Shown: piece after piece, positions 33,266-40,812 of the stretch | Numbering within the stretch: the first letter of the stretch is position 1 | Layout of the letters: each line of letters starts with the position of its first letter | Assembly: GCA_947472765.1 (NCBI GenBank) | Contig: CANJCM010000039.1 | Coordinates: forward strand, 1-40,812 | Origin: Opitutia bacterium | GTDB lineage: Bacteria > Verrucomicrobiota > Verrucomicrobiia > Opitutales > Opitutaceae | Reading direction: 5' to 3' | Length of the DNA: 40,812 nt | Program-made: the position numbers and the translations under genes | The notes under the pieces: generated by a model | Databases searched by the model: none | What the model was told of the DNA's origin: nothing | What the model saw: only the letters and a program-made list of their open reading frames with translations

Positions 33266-34213
33266 ATGAAGTTCCCGGCCCAGTTTGATTCGCTCGAACA
33301 GATCGCCTTGCCGGCGCGCCCGCTGCATCTGGCGATCGGGATATTCGATGGCGTGCATCTTGGACATCGCGCGGTGATTGGCGCGGCGGTGGCGGCGGCG
33401 CGAAAAGACGGCGGCCACAGCGGCGTGCTGACCTTCTGGCCGCATCCGAGTACGCTCTTCCGGCCTGACGCACCCACGCGGCTGCTGCACAGCGCTGCTG
33501 TCAAGACGAAGGTCCTGCTCGGATTCGGGGTGGAGCTGGTGATTACCCAGCCCTTCACGAGGGAACTGGCGGGCCTGGAGGCGAACGAGTTTCTGCCCTG
33601 GTTGCAGGCGCGTTTGCCCTCGCTCGCTGCAATCTACGTGGGGGAAAATTTTCGCTTCGGCCGAGGCCGCGCGGGCGATGTGGCCCTGCTGAAGCGCTGC
33701 GGCAGCGAGCGTGGCGTCACTGTTTGGAGCGCCGATCGAGTGTCGCTGGGCGGAGAACCCGTCAGCAGCACGCGGGTCCGGCGCGAACTCGAGGCCGGCG
33801 CGATCGAGTCGGTCAACGCGCTGCTCGGCCAACCGTACTTCGCCGACGGCGTGGTGACGCCGGGCAAGCAGCTGGGACGCACGATCGGATTTCCGACCTT
33901 GAACGTGCCGTGGGCGCCGGAGTTCCGGCCGCGGCTGGGCGTTTATGCCGTCGAGGTTTTCAATGGGACGCATCCGCGACCGCTGCCGGCGGTGGCAAAT
34001 TATGGGCTGCGGCCGACGGTGGAGCAGGCGAGCGAGCCCCGGCTGGAAGTGCACTTGCTGGGAGATTGTCCGTTCCAGGCCGGCGACCACGTCACGGTCG
34101 AATGGCTGCACTTTCTGCGTGCGGAAATGAAGTTCGCCGGGATCGGGGAACTCCGGGCCCAGATTGCCCGCGATCGCGACTCCGCGCGGACGTACTTCAC
34201 CGCCCGGAAGTGA
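33266..34213 (+). CDS. ribF: Bifunctional riboflavin kinase / FMN adenylyltransferase
   Basis: RibF converts riboflavin to FMN and FMN to FAD in the cytosol. The 315 residues show the N-terminal adenylyltransferase with IGIFDGVHLGHRAVI (residues 24-38) and YVGENFRFGRGRAGDVALL, and the C-terminal kinase with GRTIGFPTLNVPW, RLGVYAVEV and NYGLRPTV. It is the last gene of the nusA group; its stop codon is 3 bp from the convergent gene at 34217, leaving no room for a terminator between the two coding regions. Confidence 0.97.
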   Translation: MKFPAQFDSLEQIALPARPLHLAIGIFDGVHLGHRAVIGAAVAAARKDGGHSGVLTFWPHPSTLFRPDAPTRLLHSAAVKTKVLLGFGVELVITQPFTRELAGLEANEFLPWLQARLPSLAAIYVGENFRFGRGRAGDVALLKRCGSERGVTVWSADRVSLGGEPVSSTRVRRELEAGAIESVNALLGQPYFADGVVTPGKQLGRTIGFPTLNVPWAPEFRPRLGVYAVEVFNGTHPRPLPAVANYGLRPTVEQASEPRLEVHLLGDCPFQAGDHVTVEWLHFLRAEMKFAGIGELRAQIARDRDSARTYFTARK

Positions 34214-34216
34214 ATC

Positions 34217-35551
34217 CTACCGGAGTTTGGATGCCGCCGGATTCCCGGTGTTCTGCAGGCGAAACCAGACGGACTCCGCCGGGAAAAACTGAGAGTAGAA
34301 CAGCTGCTCGTATTGATAGTGGTCAATCGCGCCCAGGATTTCGGATCGATGGCGGTCAGCCAAAGTCACATCGGGAGCCAGCGCCACGATCCACGCCATC
34401 CACAGGGGTTCCCGCACCAGACCGAGTTCCTGATCCCGCCGCGGCGACAACCGGACCAGTTCATTGAGCTGGGCCGCCGCGACATCGAGGGCCTCCTGCT
34501 CGGTGTGCTGGGGTTTCCACCACTGTTTCAATTTCCGCCAGTCCTGCAGGTAGGGCTGCAGTTCGCGGTGGTCCAACTGGTGCCAGCGCGCGATGTCGAT
34601 GGCGGCACTGCGCGCGCTCGCGTTTAGCCCCTGCTCATAGGCGGCACGCATGGCCGGATCCTTTTCCATCTCCCACAGGGCGCGAACATCGACCGTGCTC
34701 GTCACCCCGGTCCAGCGATACTGCTTCGGTTTGTCGAATCGCATCCCGTCCGCGCAGATCTGCAAACGGGTTCGCCGGGGTTCGCCTCCGCTCTCGCGCG
34801 CCGCGGACTGATAGAGCTGGTCCCACTTCGCATCGCCCGTGAGGTGATGCATGGCTTTAAGGATGAACAGCAGTCGCGGTGCTCCTTCCCAAGTGAAGAT
34901 GCCGAAGGAATTGCGGTAACGAGCCGGAGCATAGGACGTGGTGGGCAGGCGCCATTCCGTGGAATGCAGGGCGTCGGCGACCTCCACCATCTTGGCGATG
35001 ATTTTTTGCCGCTCCTCCGGTTCCGCCAGGCCGGAATTCAGGTAACGCCAGAGTCCATAAAACCAGGGAGAAGTCTGGTCGTTCGATCCCATCGACGGCG
35101 GGGTCTTTCCATCTGTCGCCACGCCGCGCCCGATGAAGCCCGGCGTGTCACCGACGGAAGCGAGGAGCAGAAGACCCTGGACCAATTTTCTGGCTTTGAA
35201 GCGGTCCGCTTCCTCGCGGCGATGCAGCCAGCGCTGGCAGATTCCATCCAGGTAAAGCCCGTTGAACATCGCTCCATTTTCGGTGGGCGTCCACCAGCCC
35301 AGCGCATTGGGCTGGTTTTGCCGAAACTCATCGGCCGTCGGACGGGCAAACGCGCCGTTCGTATCCGAAAAATCAATCAGGATGCCGTGTTCATCGATGA
35401 ACCGTCGCCAGATCTCCTGGTGGGCTCTCTCCATGTTCGCTTCCGCGCCCCTGACCGCCGCCTGAATTTTCTGAGGCGAAGGAGGCAATTGGGCCAGGCC
35501 GGCGGACGCGAGGAGAAGGAACGCGATTACGGACTTGGGGAGGAGGTGCAT
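34217..35551 (-). CDS. Secreted helical protein of unknown function
   Basis: A 444-residue protein with a signal peptide (MHLLPKSVIAFLLLASAGLAQ). The mature part is rich in aromatic residues and helices: NAMERAHQEIWRRF-like opening, GWWTPTENGAMFNGLYLDG near residue 87, SNDQTSPWFYGLWRYLN, FTWEGAPRLLFILKAMHHLTG, and HLDHRELQ-type segments later. The repeated pattern resembles the alpha/alpha-barrel glycoside hydrolases and lyases, and the tryptophans fit a carbohydrate site, but no family is assigned. ATG 35551 is chosen at the signal peptide; a longer reading to 35698 overlaps the antisense of a pseudogene. It is convergent with ribF. Confidence 0.75.
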   Translation of the reverse strand: MHLLPKSVIAFLLLASAGLAQLPPSPQKIQAAVRGAEANMERAHQEIWRRFIDEHGILIDFSDTNGAFARPTADEFRQNQPNALGWWTPTENGAMFNGLYLDGICQRWLHRREEADRFKARKLVQGLLLLASVGDTPGFIGRGVATDGKTPPSMGSNDQTSPWFYGLWRYLNSGLAEPEERQKIIAKMVEVADALHSTEWRLPTTSYAPARYRNSFGIFTWEGAPRLLFILKAMHHLTGDAKWDQLYQSAARESGGEPRRTRLQICADGMRFDKPKQYRWTGVTSTVDVRALWEMEKDPAMRAAYEQGLNASARSAAIDIARWHQLDHRELQPYLQDWRKLKQWWKPQHTEQEALDVAAAQLNELVRLSPRRDQELGLVREPLWMAWIVALAPDVTLADRHRSEILGAIDHYQYEQLFYSQFFPAESVWFRLQNTGNPAASKLR

Positions 35552-35636
35552 CGCTGATGGGGGTGGGGATGGACTGGCCGGAACCGGCATGGGGCGCGCG
35601 ATGGCTTGACCAGAGTGCGCGAAGATCGCAACCCAG

Positions 35637-36105
35637 GCCGCCAACTCCTTCGGCCACCTCGCACCCGGCCTCCCCACGCTCGCGAACCAGCTGCGCACGG
35701 CCGGCTATCACACGGCGATCGTCGGAAAATGGCACCTCGGGCTCACCACCCCGAAAACGCCCATCGAACGCGGTTTCGATTTTTCCACGGCTTTCTCGGC
35801 GACATGATGGACAGTTACACGACGCATCTCCGCCACGGGAATAATTGTCTCCGGCGCAATCAGGAGGTCAGTACGGCGCCGGGACACGCCACGGACCTCC
35901 TTACCGGTTGGGCCTGCTGCAAAACGATCCGTATTCGCCGCTCGAGCTCTACAACCTGAAAGACGATCCGAAGGAACAGACCGACGTCATCGCCCAACAT
36001 CAGTAAATCGCTCGCGGAATGCAGGCGTCGCTGAGCGTCCACATCCAGCGCGCCGGCGCGACGCCCTGGCAGGGACCTGACCTGCGGCAAGCAAGTCGAA
36101 GTTAA
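35637..36105 (+). pseudogene. Decayed sulfatase gene (N-terminus and middle missing, frameshift)
   Basis: Three reading-frame segments spell pieces of a type I sulfatase. First, GLPTLANQLRTAGYHTAIVG followed by KWHLG ends RGFDFSTAFSAT in frame 3. The next frame continues with FFHGFLGDMMDSYTTHLRHG and GHATDLL, so one T is missing in the T-run at 35780-35784. A third segment, YRLGLLQNDPYSPLELYNLK, lies right after GHATDLL, indicating an internal deletion of the middle of the gene. A TAA at 36004-36006 interrupts the C-terminal part, which continues as SLSVHIQRAGATPWQ to 36105. The active-site CxPSR region is absent. Confidence 0.85.
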
Positions 36106-36248
36106 AGTCTGGATTCCGTTGTCCCGGATTGCCGCTGGCCTGATTTCTCCGCGTCCAGAGCCGCCGCTCGGAAACCAAGAGGCCCGTTTGCGGCGCCCCA
36201 ACCGATCGCGTAACCGTTGGCGGATCAAGAGTTGGGACTCTAAATGAG

Positions 36249-36299
36249 CGCGATTTAGCCCGGTGGAGGCCGGCGGTTGCTGTTTGAATGCAAATCGCG
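36249..36299. repeat. Inverted repeat near the end of the histidine-kinase gene
   Basis: cgcgattt (36249-36256) and aaatcgcg (36292-36299) can pair around a 35-base loop containing ccggtggaggccgg, a second small hairpin. It lies 85-135 bp past the kinase stop codon on its own strand. No T-run follows. It is in the 278-bp space between the pseudogene and the kinase, which holds nothing else recognised. Confidence 0.4.
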
Positions 36300-36383
36300 A
36301 AATGAATGGGTCCCGAGGAAGGCCTCGCGATCTCCCGCCACGGGCGGAATCTCGCCCGACGCCGCCCCGCGCCTCTCCGTGTC

Positions 36384-37451
36384 TCAGGCGGAGCCCCGGC
36401 CCGCAGGCACCGTGATCACGCCCTCGACCTGATCCCCGGTGGTACGGGTTTCCAGGGAGGCCTCGCCGGGAAAGAGCAGATCCAGCCGGCGCCGCAGGTT
36501 CGCGAGGCCGATGCCGGGGGGGGCACCCTCGGGGCGCGGAACCCAGCGGCCGCTGTTGGCGACGCACGCGGTCAGGCGGCCGGCCGTTACCTCCGCCGAC
36601 ACCTCGATGCGGAGCGGCCGGCCACTCGTCTCGCCACCGAACTTGAACGCGTTCTCAAGCAGCGGCTGCAGCAGCATCGGCGGGACGTGCACGCTGAGCG
36701 CATCAGGCGACACGTTCATCCGGCAGTCGAGCCCGTCGCCGAAGCGCGCGCGTTGGATCGAGAAATACAACCCGAGCGAATCGAGCTCGCGGCTGAGCGG
36801 CTCGAGCGGACGCGAGTCCTGCAGTGAGAAGCGCAGGTAGTCGGCGAGGTTCTGCGTCACCTCGCGGGTCAGTGCAGGATCATCCGCCCCCGACTTGATC
36901 GTGTTCAGCGCATTGAACAGGAAGTGGGGGTTGAGCTGGGCCTGCAGCTGCCGCAGCTCCCCCTGCCGCACCTCGAGGCTCGCCTCGAGGGCGGCCTGCT
37001 TCAGGGCGAGGGTCCGCTGCCAGACCTCGATGCCGATGTACATCGAATGCCAGGAGAGCAGCGCGAAGAAGCGGGAGACCGAAAGGTTATAGAAGAGGTC
37101 GTTCGTCTGCAGCTCGCGGAGGCCGGCGTGGCGCACCAGCCCGACCCAGAGCAGGGAGGAAAGGCCGATCGCGACCGCGTTGATCAGGGCGATCCAGCAC
37201 CACTTGCGGACGCCGGTCTGGGCCTGCATCCGGGGCTGCTGGTACAGCACATGCAGCCCGAGCGTGATCAGGAAGCCGGTCACGACACGGCCGGCGATGA
37301 TCTCGTTCGCGAAGTCCACGGGCGTGAACGTCGTGATCATGAACGAGAGCGAGAGGACGCTGAGCAGCCAGAACGAGACCTGGAAGAGCCAGAAGCTCAA
37401 CGGGGTCCAAGGGGAGGGCGGCGCAGACGCGGTGTTGGCGGCGGTCGTCAT
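36384..37451 (-). CDS. LytS/YehU-type sensor histidine kinase
   Basis: This 355-residue inner-membrane kinase has four hydrophobic segments (about residues 15-40, 55-72, 84-106 and 125-143) and a coiled linker, then the His_kinase domain with LQAQLNPHFLFNALNTIKSG (H176) and an ATP-binding region PPMLLQPLLENAFKFGGE and GIGLANLRRRLDLLFPG. This type normally pairs with a LytTR-domain response regulator, often encoded next door; none is found, so the partner is elsewhere or lost. It lies 14 bp after the TonB receptor gene on the same strand, and is probably co-transcribed. The start ATG 37451 follows the start of MTTAANTASAPP, where the hydrophobic region begins soon after. Confidence 0.9.
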   Translation of the reverse strand: MTTAANTASAPPSPWTPLSFWLFQVSFWLLSVLSLSFMITTFTPVDFANEIIAGRVVTGFLITLGLHVLYQQPRMQAQTGVRKWCWIALINAVAIGLSSLLWVGLVRHAGLRELQTNDLFYNLSVSRFFALLSWHSMYIGIEVWQRTLALKQAALEASLEVRQGELRQLQAQLNPHFLFNALNTIKSGADDPALTREVTQNLADYLRFSLQDSRPLEPLSRELDSLGLYFSIQRARFGDGLDCRMNVSPDALSVHVPPMLLQPLLENAFKFGGETSGRPLRIEVSAEVTAGRLTACVANSGRWVPRPEGAPPGIGLANLRRRLDLLFPGEASLETRTTGDQVEGVITVPAGRGSA

Positions 37452-37465
37452 CGTGCGGACCGCGG

Positions 37466-39544
37466 TCACCACGTCACCTCTCCGCCGAGCCCAAAGGTGC
37501 GGCCGGGAGCGGCCTTGCCGCTGACGGGCAGGCCGAGGGTGGTGTTGTCGCTGCGGTACAGCGCGTAGTCGGAACCGAGCAGGTTGGCGCCGAAGACGTG
37601 GAGCCGGGCGCGCTTCCACGCGTGGCCGAAGCGGGCGGAGAGCACGCGGCGGGGTTCCAGAGCCGTGACCTGCGGGCTGGCGACCTGGCTGTAGCTGGAA
37701 GCGGCGCCCGCGAAAAGCGCCGAGGCGAACCAGCCGCCGCCCGGCCGGTAGTCTAGGCCCAGCGAACCGCTGGCCCGCGGCACGTTGGGTAACGCCTGGC
37801 CGGAGCGGTCCCGGCCGCCGAGCGTCAAGTGGCGGAACTCCGTCCGCATCCAGGCCACGGAGGCGGTGACGGTGAGATCGGAGCGCGCCCGCCACCGGGC
37901 CTCGGCCTCGAAGCCCTGTCGGCGGGACGAGGCGATGTTGTTGATTAGCGCGTCCAGTCCGGGGAAACCGCCCGCGACGGGGAGCGGGACCTGCTGGTCG
38001 CTGATCTGCGAATCGAAGAGCGCGGCGGAGAGCCGGAACGAGTCGACGGCGCGCAGGCGGGCGAACACCTCGATCTCTCGGGCCTGCTCGGGCCCGAAGT
38101 CCCGCAGTACCCCAAGGAGGGGAGCGTAGCTCGTGCCGCCGCCGCGCGTTCCCTGGCTGAACTGGATCCCGAACGAACGGCCGGGGGAGGGACGCCACGC
38201 CAAGGCCGCCTGCGGCTGCAGGTCGGCCTCGGTGGTGGCGGCGGCCGTGAGGCGGTGGGGCCGGGCCCCGAAGACCGCGTCCAGGTCCAGCGTGCGGCGT
38301 TCCCGGGTCCAGCGGACGCCTCCGTTGACGAAAACGCGGGGCAGGATCTCCGCCTCGCCGCGGGCATAGAGTGAGACGTGGGTGACGGTCTCGTCGGCCT
38401 CGCTGTCGAAGGCGCTGCCGAAGGGAAGGGGCGTCAGGCCGACCCCCGCGAACGCCACCTGGTAGCGGCTGCGTTCCGCGTAGGCGCCCAGGACCCAGCT
38501 CTGGCGGCCTGCCGGGCTGGCGATCGTGAGGTCCTCGGTCAGGCGCCGTTCGTCCTTCCGGCTGCGCGCGAACCAGCCGAGGCGGTTCGTGCCGTCGAGG
38601 TCCGTCAGGGTGCTGAGGTCGAGGTGCTGGAACGAGGACACCGAGTTCAGGCGGAGATCGGTGGCCACGCGGGCCGCGACGGAGAGGGTGGCGGCCTCGC
38701 GTTCCGCCGGGGCCTCCGCGGGCGTGTTCTGGGAGGTTTCGCGCCGGAAAAGGTCACCGCGCCCGGCATCGATCACGGTGCTCAGGGGATTGCCCCGCGC
38801 GCGCCCCCGCACGAGGTCGAGTTTGACCCGGGCCGGGTCGCTCCCGCGGCCGGCGGGGCGCCAGAGGAGGCTGGCGCGCACCTCGTCGCGCGAGGTGGCG
38901 GCAAAGTGGTCGTTGCCGTCGAAGCGGTTGGTCTCCTGCCCATCCTCCTGCTGGCGGATCACCTGCAGGCGCAGGGCGAGTTCCCGGTCGTGCAGGACCA
39001 CGTTCTGGGCCAAGCCCGCCCGGAGAGTGCCGAACGAGGCGTGCTCCGCGAAGGCCTGGCCCGCGGAGGAAAACTCCGGGTCGATCCGGTGGAGTAGCAC
39101 GGCGCCACCGATGGAATTGGGACCGTGCGAGACCGCCTGCGGGCCGCGCAGGACTTCGACGGCGGCGAGGTCCCAGCGTAGCGGCGGCAGGGCGCGCAGG
39201 GTGGCGGTGGAGAGCGGGGCGCCGTCCTCGAGCACTGCGATCAGGGCGTTGGAGCCGGTGCCGAAGGAGGCGAAGAGCGTGTCCTGGTTGAGGCCGCGGA
39301 GGCTGAACAGGCCGATGCCGCGGAAACCCTCGTAGGCGCCCGAAAAGAGCGGCAGGACCGAGGCGAGTTCGCCGTTGCTGCCCGGGGCAAGGCTGGACAG
39401 GTCGGATCCGATCGCGGAGACGTGACCGGTCAGGCGCTCCTGCTGGTTGCTCAGCTTATTGCCGGTGATGACCATCGGCTCCAACGCGACCGGCTGCCCC
39501 CAGGCGAGGGCAGGCAGCAGCAGAGCGAGAAGGCGGGTGGGCAT
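37466..39544 (-). CDS. TonB-dependent outer-membrane receptor
   Basis: This 692-residue beta-barrel importer has a signal peptide (MPTRLLALLLPALAWGQ), an N-terminal plug with the VITGNK-type start, GIGLFSLRGLNQDTLFASFG and VEVLRGPQAVSHGPNSIGGAV, then a long barrel ending in the aromatic GLGGEVTW. TonB receptors take up iron chelates, cobalamin or carbohydrates; the substrate is not evident, and no SusD-like partner is encoded nearby. It is first in a two-gene unit with the histidine kinase, so the pair may be sensing the imported ligand. ATG 39544 is chosen because it starts the signal peptide; the frame stays open upstream to 39751. Confidence 0.93.
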   Translation of the reverse strand: MPTRLLALLLPALAWGQPVALEPMVITGNKLSNQQERLTGHVSAIGSDLSSLAPGSNGELASVLPLFSGAYEGFRGIGLFSLRGLNQDTLFASFGTGSNALIAVLEDGAPLSTATLRALPPLRWDLAAVEVLRGPQAVSHGPNSIGGAVLLHRIDPEFSSAGQAFAEHASFGTLRAGLAQNVVLHDRELALRLQVIRQQEDGQETNRFDGNDHFAATSRDEVRASLLWRPAGRGSDPARVKLDLVRGRARGNPLSTVIDAGRGDLFRRETSQNTPAEAPAEREAATLSVAARVATDLRLNSVSSFQHLDLSTLTDLDGTNRLGWFARSRKDERRLTEDLTIASPAGRQSWVLGAYAERSRYQVAFAGVGLTPLPFGSAFDSEADETVTHVSLYARGEAEILPRVFVNGGVRWTRERRTLDLDAVFGARPHRLTAAATTEADLQPQAALAWRPSPGRSFGIQFSQGTRGGGTSYAPLLGVLRDFGPEQAREIEVFARLRAVDSFRLSAALFDSQISDQQVPLPVAGGFPGLDALINNIASSRRQGFEAEARWRARSDLTVTASVAWMRTEFRHLTLGGRDRSGQALPNVPRASGSLGLDYRPGGGWFASALFAGAASSYSQVASPQVTALEPRRVLSARFGHAWKRARLHVFGANLLGSDYALYRSDNTTLGLPVSGKAAPGRTFGLGGEVTW

Positions 39545-39693
39545 TGCCGACGAGAGGGTGATCGTGAGTGGGGATGTCCCCGGCGGCGAGCTTTTCCGCT
39601 GGGCGGGAGCCCCCCCTGAACGGGTGATTTCTCGGCGATTGGGTGCGAATTCCTTTGCGCGCCAGGGTGGCCGGTCGTCCGACTTTGAGTCGC

Positions 39694-40386
39694 ATGAAGA
39701 CGCTCTCTTCCCCTCGATCCTTCTTCCTCCTCGCCGGCCTGATGCTGTCACTTTCCCTCGGTGGTGGCTGTTTGGCTGCCCCAGACGCCGGCGCCCCGGG
39801 TGAGACCCTGACGCGTTTGAAGGCCGGCAATGCCCGATTTGTGGCTGGACGGCTGGAGCACCCGAACCTGGCGAGCGAGCGCCGGTCCGAAATGGCCCAG
39901 GGCCAGCGGCCGAGCGCGGTCATCCTGACCTGCGCGGACTCGCGCGTGCCGCCGGAACTCGTGTTCGACCAGGGCCTGGGGGACCTCTTCGTGGTGCGGG
40001 TCGCGGGCAATGTGCTGAACGACCAGATCATCGGGAGCATCGAGTACGCGGTCACGGTCCTCGGGTCGCGGCTGGTCGTCGTGCTGGGGCATGAGCGCTG
40101 TGGGGCAGTCGCGGCGGCGCGTGACACCTTCGCGGCGGCGGGCCAGGCGCCCGGACACATCCAGTCGATCCTCGAGTCCATCCGGCCGGCGGTCGAAGCG
40201 ACCCGGGGACAGCCGCTCGCGGCCACCAGCCTGGCCAACGTGCGGCAGGCGGTCGATATGCTGCGTGCGTCCAAGCCCCTTCTGCAGGCGCGGGTGGCGG
40301 ACGGTTCGCTGCAGGTGGTGGGAGCTAATTACGAGCTCGAGAGCGGGGCCGTGGTCTTCGACGAGGCCGCCCGGGGAGCGAAGTAA
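39694..40386 (+). CDS. Periplasmic beta-class carbonic anhydrase
   Basis: A 230-residue exported carbonic anhydrase. The signal segment FFLLAGLMLSLSLGGGCLA ends near residue 28; the cysteine C26 could be a lipoprotein site but fits the lipobox poorly. The zinc ligands are C80 (in CADSRV, with D82 and R84 catalytic), H133 and C136 (GHERCG). The size and the order of these motifs match beta enzymes. Such exported forms speed CO2/bicarbonate exchange in the periplasm. The start ATG 39694 follows cgactttgagtcgc. The gene is divergent from the TonB receptor, 149 bp away. Confidence 0.94.
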   Translation: MKTLSSPRSFFLLAGLMLSLSLGGGCLAAPDAGAPGETLTRLKAGNARFVAGRLEHPNLASERRSEMAQGQRPSAVILTCADSRVPPELVFDQGLGDLFVVRVAGNVLNDQIIGSIEYAVTVLGSRLVVVLGHERCGAVAAARDTFAAAGQAPGHIQSILESIRPAVEATRGQPLAATSLANVRQAVDMLRASKPLLQARVADGSLQVVGANYELESGAVVFDEAARGAK

Positions 40387-40402
40387 GGGGCCTTTGTGGG
40401 GC

Positions 40403-40452
40403 GGCGGACCAGGCCTGCGGACCGTAGGCTGCGCGAAGGTGCGCGGTCCGCC
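40403..40452. repeat. Inverted repeat after the carbonic anhydrase gene
   Basis: ggcggacc (40403-40410) and ggtccgcc (40445-40452) form an 8-bp stem around a 34-base loop with its own small hairpins. It sits 17 bp after the stop codon. No T-run follows, so it may only stabilise the 3' end. The remaining spacer up to 40627 holds nothing else recognised. Confidence 0.5.
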
Positions 40453-40627
40453 CTCCAGTCCGGACTTCGGTTGGGAATGCGGTGGCAACATAGAGCCGAG
40501 CTCCGTCTCTCCGACTGCGACCTCGGCGTGACCCGAATGGGTGATTCTGGCGCGGCTTGGCCCCAATGCGGTTGCCACGCCTCGCTCCGGGCGGACTTGT
40601 CGCGGGTGTGACTTCCCCGCTGCTCCC

Positions 40628-40812
40628 ATGCCGCTGAGACTCCGCGAACACGCCGACGCCCTGCTGGCTGCCGTCGCCGCCGAACTGCCCCTCGACCCGG
40701 CGGCCCGCGCCTCCCTCGCGCTCGACGAGCACAACGAGTGCTTCCTGACGCTCCAGGACCGGATCGTCGTGATGTTTTACCTGGATGAGGCCGCCCACGC
40801 CCTGATGCTCAA
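40628..40812 (+). CDS. Partial gene resembling type III secretion chaperones (CesT-like)
   Basis: The open frame starts at ATG 40628 (leader cttccccgctgctccc) and runs off the window after 61 codons. The visible protein begins MPLRLREHADALLAAVAAEL and continues LDEHNECFLTLQDRIVVMFY. A helix followed by an acidic loop and two beta strands is the pattern of the small dimeric chaperones of type III secretion (CesT/SycE type). This is a weak match from a partial sequence; a YbjN-like or other small alpha/beta protein is possible. Confidence 0.4.
   Translation, partial: MPLRLREHADALLAAVAAELPLDPAARASLALDEHNECFLTLQDRIVVMFYLDEAAHALML

Noticed and set aside
35606-35959. A 117-codon protein-coding gene
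   Set aside because: It is one of the reading-frame segments of the sulfatase remnant; its N-terminal half is out of frame with the family and its end is nonsense.
39545-39693. A riboswitch upstream of the TonB receptor
   Set aside because: The 149-bp divergent spacer has no cobalamin, FMN or TPP core sequence that I can recognise, and it is shared with the carbonic anhydrase promoter region.

Overview
The window is about 40.8 kb of GC-rich chromosomal DNA that looks like a member of the Verrucomicrobiota, most likely the Opitutaceae (Opitutus relatives). This placement is inferred from the PEP-CTERM secreted protein, the gene order nusA-infB-rbfA-DHH phosphoesterase-truB-ribF, the GreA/B-like factor with a DEATSEES-type N-terminus, and many short palindromic intergenic repeats. 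No database search was possible. Almost no start codon has a Shine-Dalgarno sequence; most are preceded by a pyrimidine-rich stretch.

Layout. 1-2.9 kb: degenerate palindromic repeats abut a tRNA-Asp, followed by a 2-keto-4-pentenoate hydratase-type enzyme, a PEP-CTERM protein, tRNA-Arg(UCU) and a single-domain response regulator. 3.2-12 kb: a small secreted protein, then argH, an MFS transporter, mutL and glycogen phosphorylase, with two REP-like repeat pairs in the spacers. 12-14 kb: a shortened YdbH-type protein, a YnbE-like lipoprotein and a YdbL-like protein in the order of the enterobacterial ydbH-ynbE-ydbL operon, facing a nupC-type nucleoside transporter across a 264-bp palindrome. 15.6-20 kb: gamma-class carbonic anhydrase, a D-aminoacylase-family protein lacking the usual HxH metal motif, dihydrofolate reductase and alanine dehydrogenase. 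20-25.3 kb: a secreted protein of unknown function and a Gre-like factor, divergent from a three-gene module of an orphan ParA ATPase, an unknown 282-residue protein with a basic-aromatic tail and a coiled-coil protein; then an ExuT-like MFS transporter.

25.4-34.2 kb: tRNA-Ser(UGA), a DUF2851 protein, then a transcription/translation operon (nusA, infB, rbfA, nrnA-like, truB, ribF) with a recognisable promoter and a leader terminator overlapping an alternative hairpin. 34.2-40.8 kb: a secreted protein of unknown function, a decayed sulfatase pseudogene, a TonB-dependent receptor co-directional with a LytS/YehU-type histidine kinase but without an adjacent response regulator, a periplasmic beta-carbonic anhydrase, and the first 61 codons of a gene resembling type III secretion chaperones.

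The best candidates for something undescribed are the ParA-led module at 21.4-24.0 kb, the half-length YdbH system at 12-14 kb, the TonB receptor-kinase pair at 36.4-39.5 kb, and the repeat structures. Standard families make up the rest. No CRISPR array, insertion sequence, prophage or rRNA was found.
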